From positions 22,763,704 to 22,827,703 of the forward strand of contig NC_088304.1 in NCBI RefSeq assembly GCF_032854445.1: a DNA stretch of 64,000 bases, written 5' to 3'. This document shows, piece by piece, positions 37,829 to 51,400 of this stretch. This DNA comes from Liolophura sinensis. Taxonomy: Eukaryota > Mollusca > Polyplacophora > Chitonida > Chitonidae. Each line of letters starts with the position of its first letter. Position 1 is the first letter of the stretch. The translations under genes and the position numbers were made by a program. Under the pieces are notes generated by a model. The model worked only from the letters and a program-made list of their open reading frames with translations. It did not search any database and was not told the origin of the DNA.

Positions 37829-40800
37829 TCACTGCATACAGCACGTTTGCGAACCGCGTAGTCGGTTCAAGTTTTGAGTCATGTGGACAGAATTGGTCAA
37901 CAGTCTGTAGCTCGACGGTCTCCGCCTTTCGCTCAGGCGTGTGTGATCTAGTTTGGCAGACAAGCGACGAAGATCAGAACTTGCGCTCGTAATCCGTGCT
38001 ATGTCTCTCTCAAGCAAAGCGCAGCCTGTGTCTAAAGTCTCACGAGAAGGCAGCTGCCCTGCGAACTCTCGTAAAGGATCGCTGAGCTCCAGTATCAAGC
38101 TGAAGATTAGCACACGCCCGTTGTCACAGCCAACCGACACCGTGCGCCCATTTTCGGCAACACAGAGTGCTGTCCCTTGGCCGTACACCAGTAGCCTCCC
38201 CTTCACAAGCCCGTCACATGAACGGATCACCAGTACCTCCTTCCTGCTTGTCGTTAGAGCACAAATGTACCTACCATCAAGAGCGAAGGCACATAGTTTT
38301 GGATCAAACCCAGACAATTTTTCCACTTTATCTCCTGTTTTCAAGTTTAATAGCTCGAGATTACTGTCCAGTGCAAAAGTAAATGTTGGCGAGAAAACTG
38401 TATCCTCTACAACGGAAGCCGGTGATAAGAACTGAGGGAAATGTCTCAAAGCACAGTGTGTTTGAAAGTCATAAATGAAAGCACTTGCAGCTGTTTCTGT
38501 TGAAAGAATCGTTGAATTCCCAGAACGGTCAATTTCCCTGGCATCAGAATAAATGAATAGCACTCGTCCATCTTTCATGGCTGTAGCATGCAGAATCTGG
38601 TCATTAGTATTCGCCTTAACCATGAGATTCTGAATGCTCAGAAAGTTTGCTTCATTTCTGTCGTTTTCACTGACAGAAGAGACAAATACATAAGACTTGA
38701 AGGCTCCTTGAGAAGCACTTTCGGTTTTGCTCGGTGAATCAGACTTTACAACACCAACCACCAAGAGGTCACTGTTTTTCTGGTTGTTGTCAACCAACAA
38801 GAGGTCACTGTTTTGGTTGTTATTGTTATTTGTATCACTGTTGACTTTCGATCTAAACTGCAGCAGAAATGGTGGAGAGACAAATTCCGCTGCGCTGAAC
38901 AATTCAGTGTAGTGCTCTATTTTTTGTTCTATATCGATTGTGACAGCCGCGTAAGAGTAAATGTGGCGCTCGTCAGGCACATCCGTAACGAACGAAACCA
39001 CACAGGAATCCTGACTAAACACCGAGAATTTCACATTAAGGGCGTGGTGAATTTTGCGGCCGGATATTGTCTCCCACAGGATGGCCTCTCTTAGGCAGCT
39101 ATCATCGGTATTAGAAACTGATCCGACATCCACTTCTGTGTCTTCTCCGAGGTCAACACAAGAGCTTGACGTGATAGCGAAACGACCATCTGGAGAGAGG
39201 GTGATATCGTTAACCTCAGAACCCTCTCTGTGCTCAAAGGAGCCGATAATCTCACCGTTACCGGCATCCAGAATCTTAGCTTCACATTGTCCCGCCGCAC
39301 AGCAGAGTATGGTGTTTGTCTGGCAGGACATAGCCAGGTAACGGACTTCGTCATCTGTGGCAGTATTCGTCAGTTTGGCATGTTCTTCCAACTTGTCCAG
39401 ATTCCAAACTTTCATCAGCCCGTTCGCCAGAAGGCAAGCAGCGAGTGAAGAGTCACTACTGGTGAAGAGACGTTCTATGGGACTTTTGGTTGAGAGCAGA
39501 ATTCTTAAAGGTTGTCCAGTCTGAGAGTCCCACACACACAAATATGTGTATCGAGACGCCACGACCAGGCAGCTGTCAGGAGTGAAGGCGGCTCCAGAAA
39601 AAACAGAAGAACGATCCATGCAAACATTTCCGGGTAACGCATTCAGAGTGTGCACCAGTGTTCCCTGCATGACGTCACAGATCCGTAAACAGTGGGCAGA
39701 TCTCACTAGCACCATGTTTTCCTTATTGTTAAGCACAAAGTCCAGGATTTCAAAGTCACGCACAAGTCTCACAGTCGAAAAACTTTTGAAAGCTAGATCA
39801 GAATTATACAAACTTAGTCGCCCAGCGTTTGACAAGATCAAGAATTTACAAGCGGCCGTAAAGAACTTGAGTTTTAGTACGATTTCACCTGTTTCGATGA
39901 CAAGTTGTCTTTCCACGAGGGGCAGAGTGTAGAGAAAGAGGGAAGTGTCTGAGCCGCACAGGAGGAATTTATCCTCCGCGCTAATGGCTACACAGCGACA
40001 GTGATGAAACAATCTGTGGATGAGTTCTCCGTTATCTACATCAAGTACAGTCGGACCTGGTCCCTTTTTTGTCGTGAACGCTAAGTAATGCTCGCCGACG
40101 ACAAGCTCTGCGATATCCTTATCACACTTTGTAGTCCACTGTTCTTGCCCAGTGTCCGTGTAGTGGGCGGATATGGTATTGTCTTGTCCCACTACACAGA
40201 CGCTGTCCCCACAGGATGTAGGGTAGAAGTTTCCCGTGGGCAGGGAGACGCCACGCACCTGACGCTGAAGGGAAAGATTCCAGAGATCAGTCGATTTGTT
40301 TGCAGGGTTTGGCACCGCGACCATGAGCCCATCAGAAGTTTGGAACCAGCAAATCTGCCTACTGTCGGTGGATAGCAGGCACTCAGATAGCAAAGGTCCA
40401 CCCGGACTTTCGTACAGCTGACAGTTGGGAATGCACGGGTTGTATCTCTGAGCCGCCAAGTCACATTGCCGAATAAGCATCCGAATGTGCTTGTATTTGG
40501 ATGAATACGGAAGCAAGCGACCTGTGAGCTCGATACCAAGAAGATTTAAGTCCAGAGCCAATGATCGACTCGCCATCTGTAATGCCACAAGTACTAGCTG
40601 TGATTCCTTATCCACACCATGTCCATAGTCCATGAATAACTCTGCTATAGGAGCTGTAGCAAGTTTGGCTCGAATCCACTCAAGGTTGCACAGTATCTCT
40701 GATTTCAACATGTCATGCCTCTCAGCCGCTGCCAGGCATTTGGGCAATGTCCGCGAAACTCTTTGATTAAACATTCTGGACGCGTCTGGCAGAATGGGAA

Positions 40801-42465
40801 TGCGCTCTCCTAGACGCTGTGGTATGACATCATCATCGCTAGGCACCTCAGAGAAAGATTCGCAAACGCTTTGTTGTCTAGTTACACCTCTCCACTGTCG
40901 AAGAAAATAATCCGATAGCACAGAGTAGAGTTTGTGTTTGGTTGAGGTCTTCCGTGTGTAACGCTCCACTGCCGCGTTGTGAATAAAGGCTTCCGTCCAT
41001 GAGAGCAGCGGTGTGCCGTCGATGACTGTAGACTTTAGGAATTTGCTAACGTCGTGTAAAAGTCGATATAGGTACCACACGGGGAATTCTCTTACTTTAT
41101 TCCTGTGCTTTGAAGGAATTCGAAGACTGTCCAAAAGTTCCTCGTCCAGCCGCAGAACGTCTGTCAACTCCTTCTGGCTCAAACCACCGTCTGCCGACAC
41201 TAGATACCCGAACGTTTTAGAGCACAGTAAATAACCGTGCCTTCTCTCCAAACGAGAAAAGAAATGACCAACGGCCTCGCTTGAAGAATTGGGAAGGTCT
41301 TCAGATTTAATGATGTCATAGGAAGCCCAGGACACCGCTTGGTTGAGCAACAGTCGAAGGAACACTGGTGTGTCGCACGTCTGGGTGGCCTGACGGAGGG
41401 ATTTCCATTGAGACGGTGTTAATGCCCTTCCAGATCGAATGATCCAGGCCTTGAGTATGTCGCTACAGGCTTCGGAGTTCAGTCCCGGTATCCTCATGAA
41501 ATATTCCGCTTGTATCTTTCGCGAGAGGCTGGATAACAGCCCAGAGGCCTCTTCAGAGACTGTGAGGATCAGTTTTAGGTTATTTGCTATCTTCATCGGG
41601 ATCCACTCCAGTAAGTGCGCATCTTCGCACGGGTGAATCTTATCAATTCCGTCCAACAGGATGACCAATACGCCGCTGAATTCCGCCTCCGTAATCAGTG
41701 TGGTGAACAGCGTCTTCAGCTGCTCACAGTCCTCGGGAATCTCACTAGGTTGCTTGCCCATCACATCGTAGATCTGCAGGCACAGCGTGAAGAGGAGGTG
41801 CCTGAGTGTCGAAGTTCCTGACATTGAGCCGCAAAAGCGGACGATGACAGCAGACTGGAGCCCAGGAAACAACTCGGCGGATGAGGATTGTACAAACCGA
41901 GCAATCTGAGCAACGATCACGGATTTGCCGACCACAGGTGGTCCGTGCAGTACCAGGCATTGATCCGTATCCGCTCCGACCAGGTATGCCTGTACGCACC
42001 GAGCAATGTCCTCCCGAATCAGAGTCGCCTCAGATATCTCTCCTGCAATACGCCAGTGGTCGCCGACTTCTTTTACAAGTTCATGGCGAAAAGCTGCCCG
42101 CTTCCTTGCACAGGTCTCGTCGATAAGTCGACGGCATGTTTGATACAGGAAACGGCTGAACGTTACTGCATACTCCTTCCGAGCACTGTTGTCGCCTAGC
42201 CCAGCTAAAGTTTTCCAAGACACGGAAAACGTCTGAAGATTCTTTGTGTCGCCCAACACCTCTGGTATCACATCGGCACAGAGATGGCTAATGGATTGGA
42301 ATGCAGCTGCGTCTATCTGACAGCTCATTGGATCTCCGTCAATATATTGCATTGCCTCCGGTGACGTCATGTCTTTATTTTTGTCTGTCAAAAACCGGAT
42401 GTAGCCAAAACATTTAACATCTGGGTGCTCACACTGTACTCCTTTCAAAACTTCAGCACCTACAA
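37829..42465 (-). CDS. NWD-like terminal exon (NACHT and propellers)
   Basis: A single 4,637-base open exon. Acceptor TGTGTTTTCCTTGCAG just upstream (above 42465); stop TGA at 37829-37831. The frame continues through the acceptor, so a start within the exon is not needed. Encodes 1,544 residues including the P-loop and Walker B. A low-complexity insert rich in Asn and Gln, with NSDLLLVDNNQ and NSDLLVVGVV, lies near 38740-38840. Confidence 0.95.
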
Positions 42466-45400
42466 CTGCAAGGAAAACACAACGTAAGAAACAATCTTCG
42501 CCTTCATGAATTTCACTTCACATATGCTTCTTTTCATCCCTTACTTAACCTTAAGTTTGCTTCGTAAAATCAGTACAAAAATTTAGATTTAGGTCTTTTG
42601 GGTTTTTTCTTTCTCTTTTTTGCATCCATCCATTTAAGAATTAGTAAGGTCTATGGATAACATAATACATTAACATAATGAAACATAATAATATATCCTC
42701 CTTCGAAGGACAGATTTTACTTACGAGAAGACGTTAGTTGTGCACATTGGTCCTCTTCAATGATTCTCAAAGAAACTGCAGAGTTTATCCCTTCGTCCAA
42801 CAACTGGATTAACTCGTCTGAATAATTTTGCCACGTCTCACGCAGGCCTGCGCATGTGAAATGAAATACAAACAGTTAATCGTATGATGAAAAAACAGAT
42901 ACAACAAGGCTAAGATTACAATACATTACGGGTAATTTGTATCCGACCACGCGTAATCAGGTTAAAGCGGCCTTTGTTCGAAATATTCCTGAAAAGCGAA
43001 TAGGATCAATAAATTCAAAAATTCCTTAATTCATAGAGCGTTGTTTAGATGAGGGATGGATGTATCATATTCGCCCTTTACTTGTCTATATTAGTAATGA
43101 TTACAAGAATGAAACGAGGAACATTTTTTATAAGCAAGTGTCTTTGCGACCACAGGTACCATGGTTATAGTTGCCAGGTCTCGCCACCAGTCACCAGTCA
43201 TGATTTGAACTGTGCGTTTCTTGAACTGTTAGAGGGGTTGCGTTATATACTAAATTACAATATAACCGACTACCATAAAAAGAGTAAAACAAGAACAGCG
43301 TTGGCAAATGGTCACACGTAACCGTGAAATACTTCCTCTTGTCAATCAGTGTTGGCTTTGCTTATGCAAATGCTTTGAAGAGCTTACTACAGGTGAAGAA
43401 ATGAATGTCTTACAAAGATCGTTAAACGATAAGGATTGAGATAGTCTGTATTGCTTTCCTAAATTGTTAAAAAAAAAATAACAATGTATTATTTATTTAT
43501 TTATTTGATTGGTGTTTTACGTACTCAAGAATATTTCGCTTGTACGACGGCGGACAGCATTATGGTGGAAGGAAACCGGGCACAGCCCAGTGGAAATCCA
43601 CGACCATCTGCAGTTGTTGTGGGACCTTCCTACGTACGGCCGAAGAGGAAGCAATGTATTAAAACCCCTGTCACTAGTTTCGAGGGATAGTATGAAAACA
43701 AAAGTTTTCTGTCGTTTCTAATTTTGCCTTGTGTGACGTCATGCAAAAACACATGGCGTCACCCACCCCTGACGTATACCAACAAATGACAAATGACATT
43801 TGACGCACTTTCACAACACATGACGTCATTCCAGCATAACCGCCTTACTCGACGTCACATCTACTTGACTCATCGTCACATACGGAAAATTGTCCAGAAA
43901 CTCCCGAAGATTTTGTTTTTGAGGACTCTTCACTTATACGAGTTAAAGTGTGTTATTCGTCGTAATTTTTTTAAACCCTAGTGTTAGCTCTGTTCCTCAA
44001 GGTATCCTTCATATCATTTTATTATTTCCCCGTAGCTTCTCTTAGGACTGAAGTAGCACTTCAATTGTGACAATTGCATAGTCCCTAGCAGCATAGTTAA
44101 GGCAGATTTGGTTACCGATAATCAAAAATTAAAGTGATGTTAAATCACTTGTCTTAAAATGAATTTAAAATGACTTGTTTTCATCACAAGTATTAAATAC
44201 AATAAAAGTAATGGTTACAACTGGTTTAAGAGTTCACAAGTTCTGCGACTGACGAAACCCAGCAATCTGAGGAACCTTTCAGCGTATAGCTGTTTGATTC
44301 GAGTAAGTGACCCAGTTAGTCAAGGACGGCTGGTCTTTAGCGGAAACAACTTATACGTGATATCCGGCTTGAAAATTGATGTTTTCTGAAAGTCATTCCT
44401 GACCAATATATGGAGAGACCTATTTTGTGCAATGCGAGAAAACTTACCCTCGCCATTGTCAACATTCCTTTGAAGCAGATATACTGGTGGTGTAACATTA
44501 GTGTTCCGCCAATACCAGGTGTCTAATAAGCTGACGTCACTTCCAGCATGTTTCAGACCTGACCTTATGGCGATGAAAGTAGCGTCTGGAATCCTGCTGG
44601 GTAACATTTGTCTGCCATATTTCATTCCGATCACGACCTACCAGAGAAAGCACACATTAAATACTCTCCACATATACTGAGACAATGGGAATTATGCAAT
44701 AATAGAATACTATAACCATTTTTGCACATTTTTCAAACAGCTTTCAACACTGAGAATAGAGCACTATCTACAAAATATATGTCTCAAAGTATTCGAACAA
44801 AGAATATCATAGATAACTATTAATTGGCGTTTTAGTCTCAACGGCTTAAAACCGTGTGGTATATCAGACAACCAGCGCGATATTGCCGGATAACCTTGCA
44901 GCTAAAGTGTGCGGTCACCATAATGTGCCATGTGCCATGTGACCATGTAGTATGGTACCGCATGTTCCACGACCATCCTATACCGTTCGGCTGATAAACG
45001 TGCGTGACGGTCACAAACTTGCCATACCTCTGAGTAGCAAACATTTCAGCTCAATTTCTTACAGCTTTTCGTCCTGGGCTTATCAGTGACCTAAGATAAG
45101 AGTTCAGAAACGCAACTTGGATATCACTGGCATCCCAGATTATAAATATGTTTCCTGAAGCCGTGTCTAAATTGCAAGCCACTGACTCAAACTAGAATTC
45201 ATCTGTCTATTTTCTTCCACTCAAAAGTATTTCTGCTTCACAAAGAATAAGTAACAAGGACGATAATCTGGGTGGCACATACCCCAAAGCTAGGACCGCT
45301 GCTTGTCCGCATACAACTCTCTAGCTCCGCTAAGCACAGGTCACGTGTCCAGGGCTCATCCAATAGGTGCTCTGGGGTTCCCTGCCGAATATCTACCACC

Positions 45401-48400
45401 TGTGGGTTTAATAAAAACACTACAGAATTAATTGATTCATCCAATTGAAATAAGTTAAATGTGTTTAACATTTTCGTATATTGGTGTAAAGTAGCAGAAA
45501 TATTTAACATAATCAATAAGTAGGACAGAGTAAACAAAATTTTGCGACTCGGTTTAAGCATGCGCTGATGAAAACAGACTGTCCCTGAATAAATGATATT
45601 TATTGTCATGGGTTCCAGAGTTAAAAGCAGTACAAGTAAAACTGATTTACTCCAAGAGACAAAAACATCTGTATTCCTATTTGCATATTTAGCTGTATAA
45701 TTTTAGGAAATTTTCCAAAATATTGTTCTTAGATATGGAGCCCAAAAAAACTGCGGTATTCGTCTTGTTCGCCAGACTGCTGCCTGCGCGGTACGATTCC
45801 GGAGAGGTAATTCTGTAAAACACGCCGTCTTCCACCGGAAACAATGTGGAATGGTTCACATAATAGGTTTAAATACGCCTATATACTATTTAGTAAATTG
45901 GTACGAAATTGAAATATTGGTCTGTATAGGCTACAGCAAATATCTGTGGAATGAATGTTAATAGCTAGGTACCGGTAAGAAATATAGGCTAAAATATATT
46001 TTTCGTCGACTTGAGCGGAACATTTTTGCCTCGAGGGGGGTGCGAACGAACCCACCAGCCCCACCCCCACCCCACCCCCAATCCACGCTATGCCCTTGCA
46101 ATCAGGTTACACAGACTGGTCTTCCGGTGGACATGTGGGAGTCAGGTCTTGCGCTCTGGAGCCTGAACCTAAGCGTTATGCTAAACAAAATATTTCTAAG
46201 TGGACTGACCTGAAACTCTACTCCATGCGTGCTCCAACAATAATCCTGCAGCAAGGGGGCTATCTCATTGTGAACAATCCCTCTTTCTGTGTCCATATCT
46301 AAAGCAATCAAAACAATTCAAAGGTTATTTATGTTATTATTTATTTGATTGGTGTTTTACGCCGTACTCAAGAATATTTCACTTATACAACGGCGGCCAG
46401 CATTATGGTGGGTGGAAACCGGGCACAGCCCGGGGGAAACCCACGACCATCCGCAAGTTGCTGGCAGACCTTCCCACGTACGGCCGGAGAGGCAGCCAGC
46501 ATGAGCTGGACTTGAACTCACAGCGACCGCATTGGTGAGAGAGTCCTGAGTCATTACGCTGCGCTAGCGCGCTAACCAACTGAGCCACGGAGGCCCCCTT
46601 TATGCTATTGTGCTTGTATTATAAATGTTATTGTTGTATGACACACAGATATATTAAGGTTGTAGGTAATACACTTAATTTCCATCCAGCAGGATTTAAA
46701 AATGAATCAGCTTACCACGTTTTTCGTTTCTACAGAATTAAGCTCTTATTAGATGTATTTATAATACAAATATATTTTTTATTAAATGATGATCACGCAA
46801 CTGTCTGGGAGTGAGTCATCGAAAAAAAGGCTACGTTAATTACTGAAAATGGCATTCGTGATATTTCACGAAGTTGATAACCCACACACTATATGAAAAA
46901 CCACGCAATGGAAACGAAAGATCGATTCTTAACTTCTGGTCGTTAAAGAACCAAGAATTTACTTTACATGAGTTGAACTAAATTGAAGGTTGTCTTCAAG
47001 CCACAAATGATGAAAGCCATCCACCCCCACCCCCTGTTAAGTCACTTTGTTGGACTCTCGGTATCCGATTACGTAGTAAGACGATCCTAAGAGCGAAATA
47101 CAATGGCATATTGTTGATCCAAAATCCCTCTGTGATCTGTGAATAATAGAGATGACCTGGGCATTTTCTTGCTTCACTGTGTAGAACAAGACATAAAAGT
47201 TCAATATCAGTTCTATTGAATGCTTGTGAGGTTTCCTTGTTTATTTCTTTTCTTTGATTCTTAAAAGAAAATATCTCACCAATTCCGGAACACAGGTACA
47301 AGCGAACTGAAGGAGGCTCTGGAATGGTAACTTCGCCAGGCGACAATTTACCCCAGTACAAGTTCTTGACGTATTGCCTCCATTCTGCAGGGATCTCTTG
47401 GGAACGGAAATTGTCAGCAAGATATCGACGACTGTTTGAAGGCTCCAGGTCATCCAAACTGACATCGTGATGCAAAAATCTGAGAGGAAGATTCGACCCT
47501 GAAACAAAAAAGTAAAAAATAAGACTAATGATGTTAAGTTCAAAGTTGAAAGATTTTTAGATATAATGCTTCACATTTCCCTGCATATATTTCATTTATA
47601 TCCACATGTTGTACAGGTCCTAAATTGATACGCCATAAACATTCAAGTTCTGCGCGGGTGTATTACAGAAGTATTCCTCCATAAGGAAATAAAGCCTATT
47701 GAAATAAATCAATAAACTGATGCGCAAGGTGATTCATACAAGGTGATTCATAATAGTGAAATTATTCATTCGCTGATAATATACAGGTAGGGTGGAAGGT
47801 ACGAGACAAACCGGTGTGTCCTGCTGCTAAACTGTCGCGAAATTAGATCTAGTCTTGACAGATAACGAATCTAGCAGACTTACACAGCGTTCAAGCGATA
47901 ACGAATCTAGGTAAAATATGATTCATACATGCAGCGCTGCTAGGTAACGACTGTAGCACAGATGCTTCGCAGATTGTTGACAGGTAAAGAAGGACAACGA
48001 ATCAAGCTAAGATGATTCACACAGTTTTGGTGGACAACGAATCTGGCTCTGAGATGATTCACACAGTGTCGACAGATAACGAACCTGGCTGAGATGGTTC
48101 ATACGGTGTTGGCAGATAACGAATCTGACCGAGATGGTTCACATAGTATCGACAGATAACGAATCTTGCTCAGATGGTTCACACGATAACGAATCTAGCT
48201 GTCTCGGTAGATTACATGCTTTTAATTCCTCTAATCGTTCTGCGGACTGATTAGACTCATCGTAATATATGATTAGTAAAATTAGGTTAATCGAAAAATA
48301 ATGTTTTTTTTTTTTTGTTTTTTTTTGATCGGTGTTTTACGCCGTACTCAAGAATATTTCACTTATACGACGGCGGCCAGCATTATGGTGGGTGGAAACC

Positions 48401-51400
48401 GGGCACAGCCCGGGGGAAACCCACGACCATCCGCAGGTTGCTGGCAGACCTTCCCACTTACGGCCGGAGAGGAAGCCAGCATGAGCTGGACTTGAACTCA
48501 CAGCGACCGCATTGGTGAGAGACTCCTGGGTCATTACGCTGTGCTAGCGCGCTAACCGCCTGAGCCACGGAGGCCACCGAAAAATAATGATATACCTTTG
48601 ATCAACTGAGCTTCTTTGTCGTATATCAGACATGCGTGTACCTATTTATATCATAAAGTAGAAAGTCTCTTAAAAGCATGCTTTTAGAATGCGGTAACGA
48701 GTCGATAACTATGACTGGCCTAGAAAAACATAAATTGGGCTGATAGTTTCCTCCGCCAGTAAACCTGATGGCCATTTTCATGAGTAAAAGTCTAAAGTAC
48801 CCGTACGACATGCATGTGTACCAGCTAATGAGACATGAACCAGCTAATTAGAAATGCACCCGCTAACTAGACGGGTACTAGATAATTAGACATGCACGAG
48901 CTAATTAGACATGCACCACCTTAGCTGTATTCAGTTTCTGGCTTAATTAGGTACGCAGAATGCGAGGTCGCTAAAATGTCAGTCAGAATTTGGAGTCCAG
49001 CTTCTGCTGGTCACCGTCGTATAAGTGAAATATTCTTGACTACGATGTAAAACACCAATCAAATAAACACATATCCATCAGATGCATGCTCTCTTTTTCC
49101 CCCCTTTCAATTTCATCACAGTAAAGTGAACCGTGGTACAGGACTTAATGACGATGCTTTACAGATACACATTCTACATGCCTATATTCTCCGTGTACAT
49201 GTCCCTCGGTGCATGTTCATAGCGGTATTATTTATCGAACTATTTTCAGAGCGATCTGGTGACGTAACATTCAGTGCACGCATATAGCTTTATGGAGGCA
49301 TTCTACAGATCAATTTTCACACTGTTATAGATTTTTCGCCCTCGGAATCGGAGAAAAGTAAGCGTCCAAATTAAGGCGCGCATGTGCGCAGACTTACATC
49401 CGTTGAACACACCTTAATTGTCTTGCATTAACTCCCGGGCGCACTTCTGCTTAATAGTTCTAAAACTGATTGTCGCCGTGCAAGCGAAAAGAAGCGATTA
49501 TGGTGTTAGAGAACTATCAAAAAAAAAAAAAATAAATATAAACAAATAATAAATAGCCTAGTTAAAGTGAACAGACGAAGTTTACGTTGCACACGCATTT
49601 GAAGTGATTTCCAGTAACAGTTTTCCAGTTAATATTTATGGGAGCTAGATATCAAACTAAGTACATACCACCCCGATTGAACAGTTTAATCATCCCAAGG
49701 TCACTCATCCAAAGCTTACCACTCATCAGAATATATTGTAATTATTGTAACACTCGGTTTATAGGCATCTATGGGACAGTCATGCTTGAGGGCAAAAAAT
49801 CCTATAGATAAAATGCATATGTAATATATCCGTATTTGTAAAATACTTGAATGCTGTCATTAATCTATGACCTCTTACATGTTATGTTCGATAACGGAAC
49901 TGAGGTGAAAACTACCTGAATCTGAATCCACCAATTAAAACTTGCAGACTAAATAATAATTCCAAACAAATATTATTTGTATAGAAAGTGTAGGAAATAC
50001 ACATCCTCAACCTACCTTTCTGACGTACTACTGCATCCATTTTGAAGGGATGGTAATGTCCTTCAAGGAAAATCCTCCACACAAGCTTTAATCAAGCGGC
50101 AGAAATTTTCGTGAACATGTTACAAAAGACGACCGTCCAAACTAGGAGGCTTGAAAGTTGTCTCCTGTGACAGAAAATGCAATGCTGTTATACATGTGTA
50201 GAGTCAGTCTTGGTTCCGTGGTGTATTCACTTTACATGGTAGTTGTATAGGGTAAACAGTGTTCCCAAACAAATCACAACGGTATAAATTGTCGCCGGTC
50301 CACAGCTTATAGTCACCATTTCACCGTTGCCATGAGGGGGTTTAATATACACCCCACCCCACCTCCTCCCCACCCCACAAGACCCTGAGACGAGCCATAA
50401 CCAGTCATTCCGGCATTACAAGCAGGTATTTAATACTGACTTCTTTAGGTCAACAAGGGGCGTTTTATGGTGCCCCAATGTCCTTGTTTACGTCCGCTAG
50501 TGTATTTTCCAGTTTACCACCATTGTTACTCACATATCGGAAAGATTAAGCTATTGTTTCGCTTTTTGGCTAACATAGTCGCGCGGCATGTCGTGCCCAA
50601 ACATGCTCTGTATCGTAACCACAAATGACCCACGAGAGTTCCTAATTGGCAAGCTCACACACTGTGCTCCGTCGAGAAAAGAAAAGGCTATTCAGTGTCC
50701 TTCACAAGTTATATTGAAAACATAGTTTGCAGATCGTATGGTCTGCCGCGGTTCATGTATTATTTGGAACTGATATGCCTACCACTGGTCCATGTATGCT
50801 ACTTTGTATCGCGTCCTTTTTTATGAACGTGAATGTTAGTACTGTTGTGCTGAATTTTCATCTGCGTCCACTGTAGCCTCGCGTTTAAGACAAAATGTGA
50901 GTTCTAATCCATGAACTATATATGTACATATACCCACTTTTATGGCTTCAGAGTCTTTAGTCGGGATTTCACATATAAGACGGAATCTAGACCAGTAATA
51001 GCAATTTACTGTTCCCACTATTATTGTTATTTGTATTACTTGCACCAAACGAAACGAAACTTACATGTTCTTGGTCAAAAAGCATGTAAAATCTTCAGAA
51101 ATTCAGTGCCAAATGGACTGTAATTTTAGCACAATCATAATACAATATCTTCTCCAAACAAAGGCTAATTTAATCAAACTTTGTATATTTATTTCATCTT
51201 AACGTTTTGTTCGAAAACGAGGCTGTCTTGTTCATATCGCCATAAAACGATATACGCAGAACTTCTGCACATGTCAGTCATATCAATCTGAATGGAGAAA
51301 TACTATACTGGACCGGTAAAGCATAACCAGTCTTAAGATTATCAAACTTAAGTCAAGAATGCACAGCTGCACTTAAAATGTTTTGCGATAAGAAGTTTAA

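Noticed and set aside
37953-42199. Many + strand frames of 60-160 codons
   Set aside because: Shadows of the reverse-strand NWD exon; low-complexity or without motif, and without splice support.
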